Positions 38,266-46,389 of a stretch of 64,000 nucleotides of DNA are shown in pieces. A program made the translations under genes and the position numbers. The stretch spans positions 3,008,501 to 3,072,500 of the forward strand of contig NZ_CP115464.1 of the NCBI RefSeq assembly GCF_027912515.1, read 5' to 3'. This DNA comes from Brevundimonas sp. NIBR10 (lineage in GTDB: Bacteria; Pseudomonadota; Alphaproteobacteria; Caulobacterales; Caulobacteraceae). The first letter of the stretch is position 1. The number at the start of each line of letters is the position of its first letter. A model generated the notes under the pieces. That model searched no databases, was not told where the DNA came from, and worked only from the letters and a program-made list of their open reading frames with translations.

Positions 38266-38688
38266 ATGATCTCGACAGCAGCTCTGGCCGCACTCGTCCT
38301 GGCAATGCAGGCACCCGCATGGACGTGGACCCTGTACGAGGGCTCCGGTCCGATCGTCCTGGCCAATGAACGCCCCGACACGCCTGATCTACGCACGACG
38401 CTGGAGTGCTCGCCCGGATCCGGCATAGCCCGGGTGTCGGTCTACCAATCGACGCTGAAACCCGGCTTCGCCACCGTGACCTCGGGAGACCAGTCGGCGA
38501 CGACGGAGGCAGGCCCGGGCGCGGACCAGGCCGTCGTCACCTCCCTGAGAACCGATCATCCCGTCTTCGGCCGGTTCTCTGCCAGCGGGACCCTGTCGAT
38601 GACCGTCGGCGAAGCGCGCCAGGTCATCCAGATCGACGCCGGCGACCTCGCCAAACTGCGCCGCTTCGCCGACCTTTGCGGCGGATGA
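38266..38688 (+). CDS. Exported protein of unknown function, paralogue 2
   Basis: 140 residues. Signal peptide MISTAALAALVLAMQAPA, then WTWTLYEGSGPIVLANE, a central LRTTLECSPGSGIARVSVYQ and the end AKLRRFADLCGG. The two Cys positions match those of both neighbours. It shares its stop with the start of the next gene (ATGA), so it is co-translated with it. Function unknown. Confidence 0.65.
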   Translation: MISTAALAALVLAMQAPAWTWTLYEGSGPIVLANERPDTPDLRTTLECSPGSGIARVSVYQSTLKPGFATVTSGDQSATTEAGPGADQAVVTSLRTDHPVFGRFSASGTLSMTVGEARQVIQIDAGDLAKLRRFADLCGG

Positions 38689-39212
38689 CCCCGAAGATGC
38701 GCAAGATGAAACGACCCGCCACCGCCGTGTGTTTGTCGATCGGGGCCCTCACGGTCGCAGCCTGTTCGACCGTCGGCCCCTCGGCGCCCGCGAGGGCGCC
38801 CCTGGCTGCGAGCTCGGCCCCCAAACCGGTCACCAGCTATGACTGGTTCTATCACGAGGACGCGGGCCAGGCGCAGCTTGTCTTCGGTATGGAAGCCAGC
38901 GATGACATCCAGATGGGGCTGTCGTGCGCGGCCCGTAGCGGCAAGCTCGAGATCTTCGCCATCGCTGAGGCTCCCAGGGACATTCATCTGGAATCCGGCG
39001 GCGACACCGAACGGTTCAAGGCCGGGGCCGAGCCTTCGGAGCTGCATGACGGCAGCATCCTGACTGCTGAAGGCCCGGCGAACCTGCCGGTGTTCGCACG
39101 CTTCCGGCGCCTGGGCTGGATGGCGTCCCTGCACGACGGACGGCGCGACATGTTCGTCGCCCACCCCGGGACCCTCGCCAACGTCGAGCGCTTCTTCGAC
39201 TTCTGCGGCTAG
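38685..39212 (+). CDS. Lipoprotein of unknown function, paralogue 3
   Basis: 175 residues. A signal with lipobox VAAC in GALTVAACSTVG, an Ala/Pro linker, then YDWFYHEDAGQAQLVFGMEASDDIQMGLSCAARSGKLEIFAIAE and the ending VERFFDFCG. This is the clearest copy of the shared small domain of the three-gene set, here tethered by lipid rather than secreted. The start is the ATG overlapping the preceding stop. Its stop overlaps the stop of the facing gene (CTAG at 39209-39212). Confidence 0.65.
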   Translation: MTPKMRKMKRPATAVCLSIGALTVAACSTVGPSAPARAPLAASSAPKPVTSYDWFYHEDAGQAQLVFGMEASDDIQMGLSCAARSGKLEIFAIAEAPRDIHLESGGDTERFKAGAEPSELHDGSILTAEGPANLPVFARFRRLGWMASLHDGRRDMFVAHPGTLANVERFFDFCG

Positions 39213-39559
39213 AGACCCAGGTCGGCGCGGACTTTCTTCGCCAGCTTTGCCGCGACAATCGCATGCGCCGACGCGAAATGGTCGGCCATATCCGCATCCG
39301 TCCAGCCCTCGGCCGCCTCGGGATCGGGAAGGTTCACCCATTTCGCCCGGGCCAGATAGGGTGCCGGCCGGGCGCGACCGGTCTCGGTCAGGACCTCATA
39401 GGCGATATCCGAGACCTTGAACGACACCCCGCCGTCCTGGCCGACCATCACGAACATCTTGCCTCCCACGCGATAGGCGTCGTGGTGATCACCGAAGGGG
39501 TGGTCCAGGGTCACGGCCGGCAGGGCCAGGCAAATCCTGCCGATCGCGCCCCTGTCCAT
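39209..39559 (-). CDS. MmcQ/YjbR family protein
   Basis: 116 residues from MDRGAIGRICLALPAVTLDHPFGDHHDAYRVGGKMFVM. The family has a CyaY-like fold, often annotated as DNA-binding, without a settled function. KVSDIAYEVLTETGRARPAPYLARAKWVNLPD and the C-terminal YjbR helix (ADMADHFASAHAIVAAKLAKKVRADLGL) are present. It lies 4 bases downstream of the msrA stop on the same strand, so the two may be co-transcribed. Confidence 0.85.
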   Translation of the reverse strand: MDRGAIGRICLALPAVTLDHPFGDHHDAYRVGGKMFVMVGQDGGVSFKVSDIAYEVLTETGRARPAPYLARAKWVNLPDPEAAEGWTDADMADHFASAHAIVAAKLAKKVRADLGL

Positions 39560-39563
39560 CGGA

Positions 39564-40214
39564 TCAGGCCTCGACGCCGACGCCGATCGGACAGACCACG
39601 CCCGTCCCACCGATGCCGCAATATCCAGCCGGGTTCTTGGCCAGATAGCCCTGGTGGTATCCCTCGGCAAAGTAGAACGGCCCCGCCGGTGCGATCTCGG
39701 TTGTGATATCTCCCCTGCCCGCCTGGCTCAGCGCGCCCTGATAGGCCTCGCGCGACGCCTCGGCCTGGGTCTCCTGGTCATCGTTCAGATAGTAGATGGC
39801 CGAACGATAGGTCGCGCCGACGTCGTTGCCCTGGCGCATGCCCTGGGTCGGATCGTGCCCTTCCCAGAACACCTTGAGCAACTCGGCGTAAGGGATTTCC
39901 TTGGGGTTGAAGACCACCTGGACCACCTCGGCCTGGCCGGTCAGGCCCGTGCAGGTCTCCTCATAGGTCGGATTAGGCGTGATCCCGCCCGAATAGCCAA
40001 CCGCGGTCACCCAGACGCCGGGCAGGGTCCAGAATTTGCGCTCAACGCCCCAGAAGCAGCCCATCCCGAAGATCGCCGTCTCGAAGCCCTCCGGATGCGG
40101 CCCCTTCAACGGCCGGCCCGTGACGAAATGCACTTCGTCGGTGGGCAAGGGCGTCGATCGGCCCGGCAGCGCGGTCTCGGGGGTCGGCAGGTCGTGGCTC
40201 TTTCGGAACAGCAT
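39564..40214 (-). CDS. msrA: Peptide methionine (S)-S-oxide reductase
   Basis: 216 residues from [19 protein letters not shown]. Repairs oxidised methionine. The catalytic Cys53 is in [44 protein letters not shown] and [25 protein letters not shown] are diagnostic; the C-terminal Gly/Cys tail ([12 protein letters not shown]) carries the resolving cysteines. A longer open frame upstream runs through the tRNA-Ser gene and is spurious. It is divergent from that tRNA. Confidence 0.95.
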   Translation of the reverse strand: MLFRKSHDLPTPETALPGRSTPLPTDEVHFVTGRPLKGPHPEGFETAIFGMGCFWGVERKFWTLPGVWVTAVGYSGGITPNPTYEETCTGLTGQAEVVQVVFNPKEIPYAELLKVFWEGHDPTQGMRQGNDVGATYRSAIYYLNDDQETQAEASREAYQGALSQAGRGDITTEIAPAGPFYFAEGYHQGYLAKNPAGYCGIGGTGVVCPIGVGVEA

Positions 40215-40369
40215 GGGGTTCTCCGGTCGTGCAGGGTCGATAAATCGGTTTCCTCCCATATGGGAAGCCATCCGGCGCTTGCCCAGCGCCCCGCGCTGTT
40301 CTATCAGCCTCGCCTCCCGCCGGACGACCATCCGGCGGCTCGACGAGGCCCGCGGGCCGATCGTGGAAC

Positions 40370-40459
40370 GGACAGGTGGCGGAGTGGTCGATCGCGCACG
40401 CTTGGAAAGCGTGTGTAGGTGAAAGCCTACCGAGGGTTCGAATCCCTCTCTGTCCGCCA
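40370..40459 (+). tRNA. tRNA-Ser (anticodon GGA)
   Basis: 90 nt with encoded CCA. Acceptor stem GGACAGG/TCTGTCC, long D-loop start TGGCGGAGTGG, anticodon stem-loop CACGC-TTGGAAA-GCGTG (anticodon GGA), a class II variable arm (TAGGTGAAAGCCTA) and the T arm GAGGG-TTCGAATC-CCTC. Accessory DNA begins right after its 3' end, as is common at tRNA genes, but no duplicated 3' end was found. Confidence 0.97.
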
Positions 40460-40686
40460 CCGTTTTCTACCGACTAGGCTCTATCGCCCACCCGGTTGGG
40501 AACGTCCGGAAATCCAAATCGAATATGTCGCGAATCCGAACTGGCTCCTAGCCAGGCCGGCCGCTTTCGAGGCTGATTGAGCCCCCTGTGGGCTGCCAGT
40601 CTCTGCTGTTTTGAACCCAGTGGAGTTTGGCGTTAATTGTACCCTTAAGCCCAATGGGTGCGCACATCTCAAAGGGGACCCGATGG

Positions 40687-41772
40687 ATGGCTGTAGGCAC
40701 TCCCAACAGCTTTGCCGACGAGCTTCCAAAACTGTCGGTTCGCCAGTTGAAGGGCGCCAAAGTTGCGTTTGCGCACGGGCAGGAGCTCGTGTTCGAAAGC
40801 GCCGGTCTAAGATTTGTAACGAAGTCCATAGACGGCACTAGCGCTCTGATCGTGTGGAAAGACGAGGGCGAATATCGCCATCAAGCCATCGATTTCACGG
40901 GCATTGATCTCCGTCACGGCGAACGGCCGGCGTTCGCTTGCCCAGTCACCGGTAAAGCCTGTTACGACCTCTACCTCTACCGGTACGTCTGGGCGTCCGC
41001 GAAGGGTCATGGCCGACCGAGAGCTACCAAGCTTGGCAATCGTTATGATCGTCAACAGGTGCAGCTGGAGGCGATCAGGAACCGGCTGATGGGACTGGAA
41101 GGCCTGCCAAAGGTGAGAGGAGCCCGCCGCCGCGCCCTGGTCAAAAAGGCTCAGGCTATACCTTGGGGCACGCGCGTGTTTCCGGAGCTTGATGCGATCG
41201 CCGTTGAGATCGACCGAGTCGATGGCAAACGGGTGGCTCGGGCCTATCGGTCAAAGCGCAGCGACAGCCCCTATTCAACTGAGGTAGCGCTGCGCTTGGC
41301 ACAAAGGCATGAGCTAGCTCCGACGGAGCTTGGAGCAGCAGAACTGCTCAACCGTCTCGGTCATGATGGTCTGGCTGCAGCTCACAACGTAGCTGTGCCC
41401 GGTCGACCACTGCGGAAGCTCGAGTCCGTCCCGGCACTTGATGCCAGGGTTCTAAGTCGGCTGTGGGCCCGAGACAGGGTCTGGTCTACCGCGCTGGCAT
41501 GGCCCGACATGGCGACCGGGGCCGTATCAATCTGGTGGCTGGCGACCGACCTGCGAGACCAAGCCTGTCTGATTGCCGGCATTCGGCCATTCGGATCCAA
41601 TGATGCAGACGTCCAGCGTCTGGAGCTGAGGCAGGCGGGTGCCTACAAGCCAAACAACCTCGTCTTCGTCTGCCCCATCCTTGGGACGCGGCACGACATT
41701 CTTTACCTGCGCGACGGCTTCTTCGCTTCCGCAAAGGCGCATCGTCTGGTCCACGCCTCGCAGCGCGGGTGA
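40687..41772 (+). CDS. Unknown protein with duplicated Cys-Pro/LYL motif
   Basis: 361 residues from MAVGTPNSFADEL, with an AAAGGGGA site 8-10 bases upstream. A similar motif occurs twice: FACPVTGKACYDLYLYRYVWASAKGHG (about residues 81-107) and VFVCPILGTRHDILYLRDGFFASAKAHRL near the C-terminus. The spacing resembles half of a zinc-ribbon motif, each copy giving one CP pair. The middle is rich in basic residues (KVRGARRRALVKKA) and helices. No enzyme motif is seen. First gene of the accessory region after tRNA-Ser, with more mixed codon use than the core genes. Function unknown; nucleic-acid binding is a guess. Confidence 0.7.
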   Translation: MAVGTPNSFADELPKLSVRQLKGAKVAFAHGQELVFESAGLRFVTKSIDGTSALIVWKDEGEYRHQAIDFTGIDLRHGERPAFACPVTGKACYDLYLYRYVWASAKGHGRPRATKLGNRYDRQQVQLEAIRNRLMGLEGLPKVRGARRRALVKKAQAIPWGTRVFPELDAIAVEIDRVDGKRVARAYRSKRSDSPYSTEVALRLAQRHELAPTELGAAELLNRLGHDGLAAAHNVAVPGRPLRKLESVPALDARVLSRLWARDRVWSTALAWPDMATGAVSIWWLATDLRDQACLIAGIRPFGSNDADVQRLELRQAGAYKPNNLVFVCPILGTRHDILYLRDGFFASAKAHRLVHASQRG

Positions 41773-41775
41773 GGC

Positions 41776-42174
41776 CTACCGTTCATCCACCGGGGTATCT
41801 TCGAACCAGGGACGGAAGGCTTCGAAGATGTGGCGCGCCTGCTCCCTGAGCAACTGCTCTTTCTCAAGCTCGAGGACCCGAGTGCGCGACGTGCGAACCC
41901 CATATCCGCGATCGGGTGCAAATCTGCGCAGTATCCACTTCATCGAGGGAAGATGACCCTCCATGCCCTTCTTGATCACGACGCCGAGGGCGTAGTCGAT
42001 CATCCCTTCCTTCACATGATAGAGTGTTTCGGCCAGGCTCGGAGTTTGCTCGATCCGACGCGAAAGCGTCCGGGGCGACATACCCAACTGGCGAGCAGCA
42101 ATGCCGATGATGCCGCCACAGCCCTGAAGGGCGGCCTGGATCTCGGCGTTGGATTTTTCGATTCGCTTGGGCAA
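41776..42174 (-). CDS. Fis-like HTH protein, recombinase-linked
   Basis: 132 residues from a TTG start (coding LPKRIEKSNAEIQAAL), chosen because CGGAG lies 7-10 bases upstream and the longer frame runs into the recombinase gene. The helix-turn-helix is at about residues 14-42 (GCGGIIGIAARQLGMSPRTLSRRIEQTPSL, Fis-type recognition helix). A helical body follows with GHLPSMKWILRRFAPDRGYG. Similar HTH proteins occur beside large serine recombinases and as small terminase-like subunits. It may be a recombination directionality factor or regulator; this is inference from position. Confidence 0.62.
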   Translation of the reverse strand: MPKRIEKSNAEIQAALQGCGGIIGIAARQLGMSPRTLSRRIEQTPSLAETLYHVKEGMIDYALGVVIKKGMEGHLPSMKWILRRFAPDRGYGVRTSRTRVLELEKEQLLREQARHIFEAFRPWFEDTPVDER

Positions 42175-42199
42175 GGTCGTCTCCGGCCACCCATTTACC

Positions 42200-43807
42200 T
42201 CAGTCCGGGGCAAAGCCGAACGTCCGGCGCTGACTTTCCCAGTCATTGGGGATCTCGGCCTCATGCAGCATGGAAAGGGTCAGGCCTCTCGGCTGACACC
42301 CTTCGATGATGGCCTGCTGAATGTCGGGCGCGAGAAAGGCGAGTTCCACCAGCCGTCTCTCGTAAGTACCATCCAGCGCGTTACCCGTCCTGGCGGCGCG
42401 GCCCGACAATGGCAGCCCGATGCGGGTTAGCAGCGCATGGGCCTGACGCAGGGCTGACACCATGGCCCGGTCGACCTGTCTCCCAGGCAGGGCTATATGG
42501 CCGTCGATCTGGCAACGGCCGCCTCGAAACACGATGCTACAGGGTGTCATCGCCAGGACTGCGCCAGATCGGGCCAGCCAGCACCGCTCGCCCTCCCGCA
42601 GCCTTGCGCTCATCAGGCCCATGGCGTGGGCCCATTCCGAGGCCTCCATGTCCGGCGGGCGACTGAACGCCAGCTCCAACCCTACCGGTTTGAGAGTCAC
42701 CGACTTCAGGACGGCGTCCTCCGGACGAGCCAGTCGATCGACAATGCTCGCAACGAGCTTATCCATCGGAGGACCGGGCAGCCGCCGGACGGCGGTGTCG
42801 CCGGCAGATGTGCGACCGACCTGCAACGCCCCGGAGACGTAGTAGCGATATCGCTTCCCTCCTCTACCAACTGCGAAGGTCGGGGTCATGGCGTGGCCCT
42901 GCTCGTCGAACAGCTTGCCCACCAGAGCCGACTCGGTGCGACGGGCGGAGCCAGTGACGCGTTTGACCCGATTGGCCGCCAGGATCATGCCGGCCGCATC
43001 AAAGGTGCTCTGGTCGATGATCGCCGAATGGAGCCCGTCGTGTACGACGTCTTTGTGGCGAACTTTTCCGAGATAGGCCGGATTGGACAGGATGTGGAAG
43101 GCCGCGCCGCGATTGATGCCCTGCCCGCCCTGGATCCGCCCGGTCGAAAAGGTGGTCAGCTTGGACGTGACACGGTCCGCCTTAAGCTCATCACAGAGGC
43201 GATGGACTGAGCCCAGGGCGATGTACCGATCGAAAATGTGCCTGACCGTGGCGGCTTCGGCCTCGTTGATCTTCAACGTTCGGCCTTCGGCGTCGTAACC
43301 GAGGGGCACGCGACCGCCCATCCACATCCCCTTCGCCTTGGAGGCCGCAATCTTGTCCCGGATGCGCTCTGAGGTGACCTCCCTCTCGAACTGGGCGAAC
43401 GACAGCAGCATATTGAGCGTCAGTCGTCCCATGGACGAGGTGGTGTTGAACGACTGGGTCACCGAGACGAACGAGACCTGGTGCTTGTCGAACACCTCGA
43501 CGATCTTGGCGAAGTCCCACAGCGACCGAGTCAGGCGATCGACCTTGTAGACCACCACCACATCGATGCGCCGAGCGGCGATGTCGGCAAGCAACTGCTT
43601 CAGGCCGGGCCGGTCCATGGTGCCACCGGAGATCCCGCCGTCGTCATAGGCGGTTTTCAGGCAGGTCCAGCCCTCCCCGACCTGGCTTCTGATATAGGCC
43701 TCACAGGCGTCGCGCTGGGCGTGGAGCGAGTTGTACTCCTGCTCCAGCCCTTCCTCTGAGCTCTTTCGGGTGTAGATGGCGCAGCGCAGGACGGGCGACT
43801 TGCTCAT
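42200..43807 (-). CDS. Large serine recombinase (integrase/resolvase family)
   Basis: 535 residues. The N-terminal resolvase domain (1-150) has the nucleophile Ser16 in AIYTRKSSEEG, the GISGGTMDRPGLKQLLAD and VVVYKVDRLTRSL blocks and the long helix FAQFEREVTSERIRDKI. The recombinase domain follows (GMWMGGRVPLGYDAEGR, INRGAAFHILSNPAYLGKVRHKDVVHDGLH), then a zinc-ribbon/beta-rich region lacking an obvious CxxC pair (KRYRYYVSGALQVGR). These enzymes integrate and excise islands at specific att sites without host factors. It overlaps the DUF2924 start by 4 bases. Confidence 0.93.
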   Translation of the reverse strand: MSKSPVLRCAIYTRKSSEEGLEQEYNSLHAQRDACEAYIRSQVGEGWTCLKTAYDDGGISGGTMDRPGLKQLLADIAARRIDVVVVYKVDRLTRSLWDFAKIVEVFDKHQVSFVSVTQSFNTTSSMGRLTLNMLLSFAQFEREVTSERIRDKIAASKAKGMWMGGRVPLGYDAEGRTLKINEAEAATVRHIFDRYIALGSVHRLCDELKADRVTSKLTTFSTGRIQGGQGINRGAAFHILSNPAYLGKVRHKDVVHDGLHSAIIDQSTFDAAGMILAANRVKRVTGSARRTESALVGKLFDEQGHAMTPTFAVGRGGKRYRYYVSGALQVGRTSAGDTAVRRLPGPPMDKLVASIVDRLARPEDAVLKSVTLKPVGLELAFSRPPDMEASEWAHAMGLMSARLREGERCWLARSGAVLAMTPCSIVFRGGRCQIDGHIALPGRQVDRAMVSALRQAHALLTRIGLPLSGRAARTGNALDGTYERRLVELAFLAPDIQQAIIEGCQPRGLTLSMLHEAEIPNDWESQRRTFGFAPD

Positions 43808-44238
43808 GCCGCCTTCCTGTCGATGTCGGCGCGCAGGCCGAAGAAGCGGGGGCCGTTCCAGCGCGAGCCGCTGATGTGGCGGGCGATCTCCGACAGGCTC
43901 TTCCAGCTTCGACCGTCATAGCGAAAGCTGCCCTCCTCCACGACCACCTCGTGCGGCACGCCCTTCCACTCCCGGGTCAGACGTATGCCCGGCTGCAGCC
44001 GGTCAGCGGCCGAGGCCCCTGCCCCGCCACGACGCAGCCGCCGCTTCGTCTCGGCGTCCAGCCCGCCAAAGGCCTCGGCCTGGATGCGCCAGGCGAGGTT
44101 CAGCCGCAGCAGTCGCGGCGAACGCAGTTTGGGCGGCGGCCCGTACCGGGTCTTCCAGACCGCGCGCAGGCCCTCGAGGCCCATGGCTTCGAGCCCCGCT
44201 ACATCAGCCGCGATCCGCTGCTCCAACTCATTCGCCAT
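43804..44238 (-). CDS. DUF2924 family protein
   Basis: 144 residues. The pattern AVWKTRYGPPPKLRSPRLLRLNLAWRIQAEAFGGLDAETKRRL followed by PGIRLTREWKGVPHEVVVEEGSFRYDGRSWKSLSEIARHISGSRWNGPRFFGL matches DUF2924, a family nearly always found directly beside large serine recombinases in alphaproteobacteria. The C-terminal half resembles a small DNA-binding module. It probably helps the recombinase or its regulation; the mechanism is unknown. The operon order is DUF3489, 78-aa protein, DUF2924, recombinase, HTH protein. Confidence 0.88.
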   Translation of the reverse strand: MANELEQRIAADVAGLEAMGLEGLRAVWKTRYGPPPKLRSPRLLRLNLAWRIQAEAFGGLDAETKRRLRRGGAGASAADRLQPGIRLTREWKGVPHEVVVEEGSFRYDGRSWKSLSEIARHISGSRWNGPRFFGLRADIDRKAA

Positions 44239-44464
44239 CGGCTGCCCGATCGGCCGGTTGAGTTGACACCACCCGGCGGCGATAGACCCGCATGGCTCTC
44301 ACCAGGGTGAGGACGTCCTCACCCGCCTCGGCCAGCAGATCCTCACGGCTGCGGTCGCCGCCGATCACCGCTTCCACGGTGATGGGGTAGGCCTCCTCGA
44401 TGATGTCGGCGATCGTGCAGCTCAGCAGCTCCAGGGCATGATCGGCCAGGATGGAGTCGATCAT
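44228..44464 (-). CDS. Small acidic protein of the recombinase module
   Basis: 78 residues: MIDSILADHALELLSCTIADIIEEAYPITVEAVIGGD, then a helical section ending in basic residues (VRAMRVYRRRVVSTQ). It overlaps DUF2924 by 11 bases and DUF3489 by 4, so it is part of the same transcript. No family recognised. The tight overlaps and absence of internal stops support a real gene. Confidence 0.6.
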   Translation of the reverse strand: MIDSILADHALELLSCTIADIIEEAYPITVEAVIGGDRSREDLLAEAGEDVLTLVRAMRVYRRRVVSTQPADRAADGE

Positions 44465-44826
44465 GCCGACGCCTCTTCGGCATGAGCCGCGATGCGGTAG
44501 CGCCGGACGCCCTCTGTCTTCTCCGAGGCGATAACATAGCCGCGCTGACGCTTCAGCGATCCGGCCAAGGCCCCGCGCACCGAATGGGCCTGCCAGCCGG
44601 TAGCGTCGCAGAGCTCGTGCAGGGCGGCGCCCTGCTCACGGCTCATCAGGTGGACCATGGCACCCAGCTTGCCGAGCGCGGGCTTTGGACGGGCAAGATC
44701 GGTGACTGGCTGCTTCTCGGGATCGATGGCGGCCTTGGCCTTGCGCGGCGTGTGGAACTTGAGCGGCTCGGTCGCGGGGGGCGGCGCGTCCTGGGGTGGA
44801 CGGCGGGCAGCGGTCTGGATGGTCAT
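44461..44826 (-). CDS. DUF3489 family protein
   Basis: 121 residues from MTIQTAARRPPQ, with an AGGAGAT site 6 bases upstream. A Pro-rich first half is followed by the DUF3489 core, KLGAMVHLMSREQGAALHELCDATGWQAHSVRGALAGSLKRQRGYVIASEKTEGVRRYRI, a winged-helix-like domain (ATGWQAHSVRG as recognition helix). It is the first gene of the recombinase operon and a likely small DNA-binding regulator. Confidence 0.85.
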   Translation of the reverse strand: MTIQTAARRPPQDAPPPATEPLKFHTPRKAKAAIDPEKQPVTDLARPKPALGKLGAMVHLMSREQGAALHELCDATGWQAHSVRGALAGSLKRQRGYVIASEKTEGVRRYRIAAHAEEASA

Positions 44827-45013
44827 GGCGATCTCCTCGTGGGGGTGATTGGCCGTTGGCGCGGCCTCACCTCCCAGGGCCGGCGGAGCGGTCTGCTCCC
44901 CGGCCTGCGACCCGTCTGGATGCACCGAATAACGCTCTGGTCGCGCGCTCAGTCCAGCAGATAAGTGCTTGTATGCGCAGGATTTGACTGTGTTCGAGAG
45001 TAGAGCGAACCGT

Positions 45014-45040
45014 CCGTCGCCGAGACTCTTCGGCGACATC
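45014..45040. other. Hairpin in divergent spacer
   Basis: GTCGCCGA and TCGGCGAC form an exact 8-bp dyad just upstream of the lipoprotein gene at 45052. It lies in the 225-base spacer between the two divergent genes. It could be an operator or an mRNA hairpin; nothing else is visible in the spacer. Confidence 0.4.
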
Positions 45041-45051
45041 GGAGACCCACT

Positions 45052-45393
45052 ATGATCCCTCGTAACAACATCCTCGCCGCCGCCCTCGCGCTTGCTCTCC
45101 CCCTCACCGCCTGCGGCGACGAGCCAAAGCCAACCGGTCCCAGCGACGCCGCCTACGAGATCGTCGGAAAGGAGGCGGTCAAGGCGCGTCTGCGGGATCC
45201 GGACTCGGCAGAGTTCACCCTGGTCCGCGTCGTGCGGCGTGGTGAAACCACGGCCATTTGTGGCTATGTGAACAGCAAGAACGGACTGGGGGGCATGACC
45301 GGCCCCCAACGCTTCATCTCCGGGGGCGCGACTGCTCTGGAAGAAGACTTCGCGCCGGGTGAGATGGATCAGGCCTGGGCAAGGCTCTGCTGA
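45052..45393 (+). CDS. Small lipoprotein, unknown
   Basis: 113 residues. Lipoprotein signal NNILAAALALALPLTACGDE with lipobox LTAC (Cys21). The mature part has EAVKARLRDPDSAEFTLVRVVRRGETTAICGYVNSKNGLGG, a pattern seen in short secreted proteins of accessory regions, often phage- or island-borne, and a terminal Cys. Divergent from the recombinase operon. Function not known. Confidence 0.7.
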   Translation: MIPRNNILAAALALALPLTACGDEPKPTGPSDAAYEIVGKEAVKARLRDPDSAEFTLVRVVRRGETTAICGYVNSKNGLGGMTGPQRFISGGATALEEDFAPGEMDQAWARLC

Positions 45394-45545
45394 ATGCGGC
45401 AGTGGCGGCAGGACTCAGGTCCAACAGTGACTGCGGACGAGGGTCACTGTGTCGTCATGAGGGTTTGACCGACGGGCCGCCGGCCCATTAGCTGGCCGTA
45501 CCGCGTTGCGCCAGGCAGCGTCGGTCGGCCCTCTCCCCTCAAGCC

Positions 45546-45749
45546 GTGGAAGACCAAATGATGACCGACGACGAACGGATTGACGCCCTGCTCGACCTCG
45601 TTGATCCGGCGCGCAATGCGACCATCAATCGCGGCCCAGAGCTCGTCGTATTGGGTCTGGCGGAACCCGGCGGCAAGGGCGGTTATCGGCCGACCAATGC
45701 CGGGTGGGTCGTGATCGGTAATCGCGGGCGTGCTTTTCAGCCGCGCTGA
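45546..45749 (+). CDS. Small protein, unknown
   Basis: 67 residues, or 63 if it starts at the second Met (MTDDERIDALLDLVDPARN). It reads as a compact helical start followed by GPELVVLGLAEPGGKGGYRPTNAGWVVIGNRGRAF, resembling a small winged-helix C-terminus. A 146-residue frame on the opposite strand covers the same bases but has poor protein character. I favour the plus-strand reading with moderate confidence. Confidence 0.45.
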   Translation: MEDQMMTDDERIDALLDLVDPARNATINRGPELVVLGLAEPGGKGGYRPTNAGWVVIGNRGRAFQPR

Positions 45750-45873
45750 ACTGGCCGAGCCTACAGGCTTCAGCTCACCTCCCCGCCTTGACCAACTGCA
45801 CGAATGGCGGTCCTTCAACCACATAAGTGTCGGTCCCCGGGGACAGACGCGTTGCAAAAGCCACGGGAAGCTC

Positions 45874-46389
45874 ATGTCAACCACCTGTCTCTATTCCTTC
45901 TTTGATCTGTTCTCCCGGTCCGTGGTTGCTACCAAGCACCTCCTCGGAAAAGGTGTTGCGCACGCTTCTGACCTCGGGGTTTCCGAGCAGGACATGCTGA
46001 ACTGGCGGCTGGCCGACGACATGCATCCACTGGGGTTCCAGCTCATGGTCGTCGCAAACTTCACCAGGACATGGTCGGCTAGGGTTGCCGGGCTCGAAGT
46101 GCCGGACGGCATCAGCGCTGATCTCGACGTCGCCGGCTTCAACGCGGGCTTGGATGCCGCGTTGTCCTATCTGGGCTCACTCACGCCAGAGCAGTTCGAA
46201 GGCCGTGACACTTTCCCGTTGACCTACGAGATCATGCCGGGCCTCGCTCCGACCTTCCCCGCCTCGCGGTGGATGACCGTGTTCACCGCCACCACCATCA
46301 ACTTCCATGTGTCCATGGTCTACGCGATCCTACGCAACAACTGGGTGCCACTCGGGAAGGCAGACATGTTTGCCGCCGGCCTGGGCTAG
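45874..46389 (+). CDS. DUF1993 family protein
   Basis: 171 residues from MSTTCLYSFFDLFSRSV. The whole protein is alpha-helical in pattern and matches DUF1993, a DinB-like four-helix fold: DMHPLGFQLMVVANFTRTWSARVAGLE, FEGRDTFPLTYEIMPG, and the C-terminal TINFHVSMVYAILRNNWVPLGKADMF with the single conserved His. Function unknown; some DinB relatives are metal-dependent thiol transferases. Upstream in-frame sequence is not needed. Confidence 0.82.
   Translation: MSTTCLYSFFDLFSRSVVATKHLLGKGVAHASDLGVSEQDMLNWRLADDMHPLGFQLMVVANFTRTWSARVAGLEVPDGISADLDVAGFNAGLDAALSYLGSLTPEQFEGRDTFPLTYEIMPGLAPTFPASRWMTVFTATTINFHVSMVYAILRNNWVPLGKADMFAAGLG

Noticed and set aside
40214..40460. N-terminal extension of msrA through the tRNA-Ser gene
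   Set aside because: The extension is a translation of the tRNA; the normal MsrA N-terminus starts at 40214.
40440..40686. Direct repeat of the tRNA-Ser 3' end as an attachment site
   Set aside because: No second copy of the last 15-20 bases of the tRNA could be found in the accessory region by eye.
44827..45309. Upstream extension of the DUF3489 gene
   Set aside because: It would overlap the divergent lipoprotein gene; a strong ribosome-binding site precedes the Met at 44826.
45444..45884. 146-codon minus-strand frame
   Set aside because: Arg/Pro-rich with no domain signal; it is opposite a small frame with better protein character and extends into the DUF1993 upstream region.
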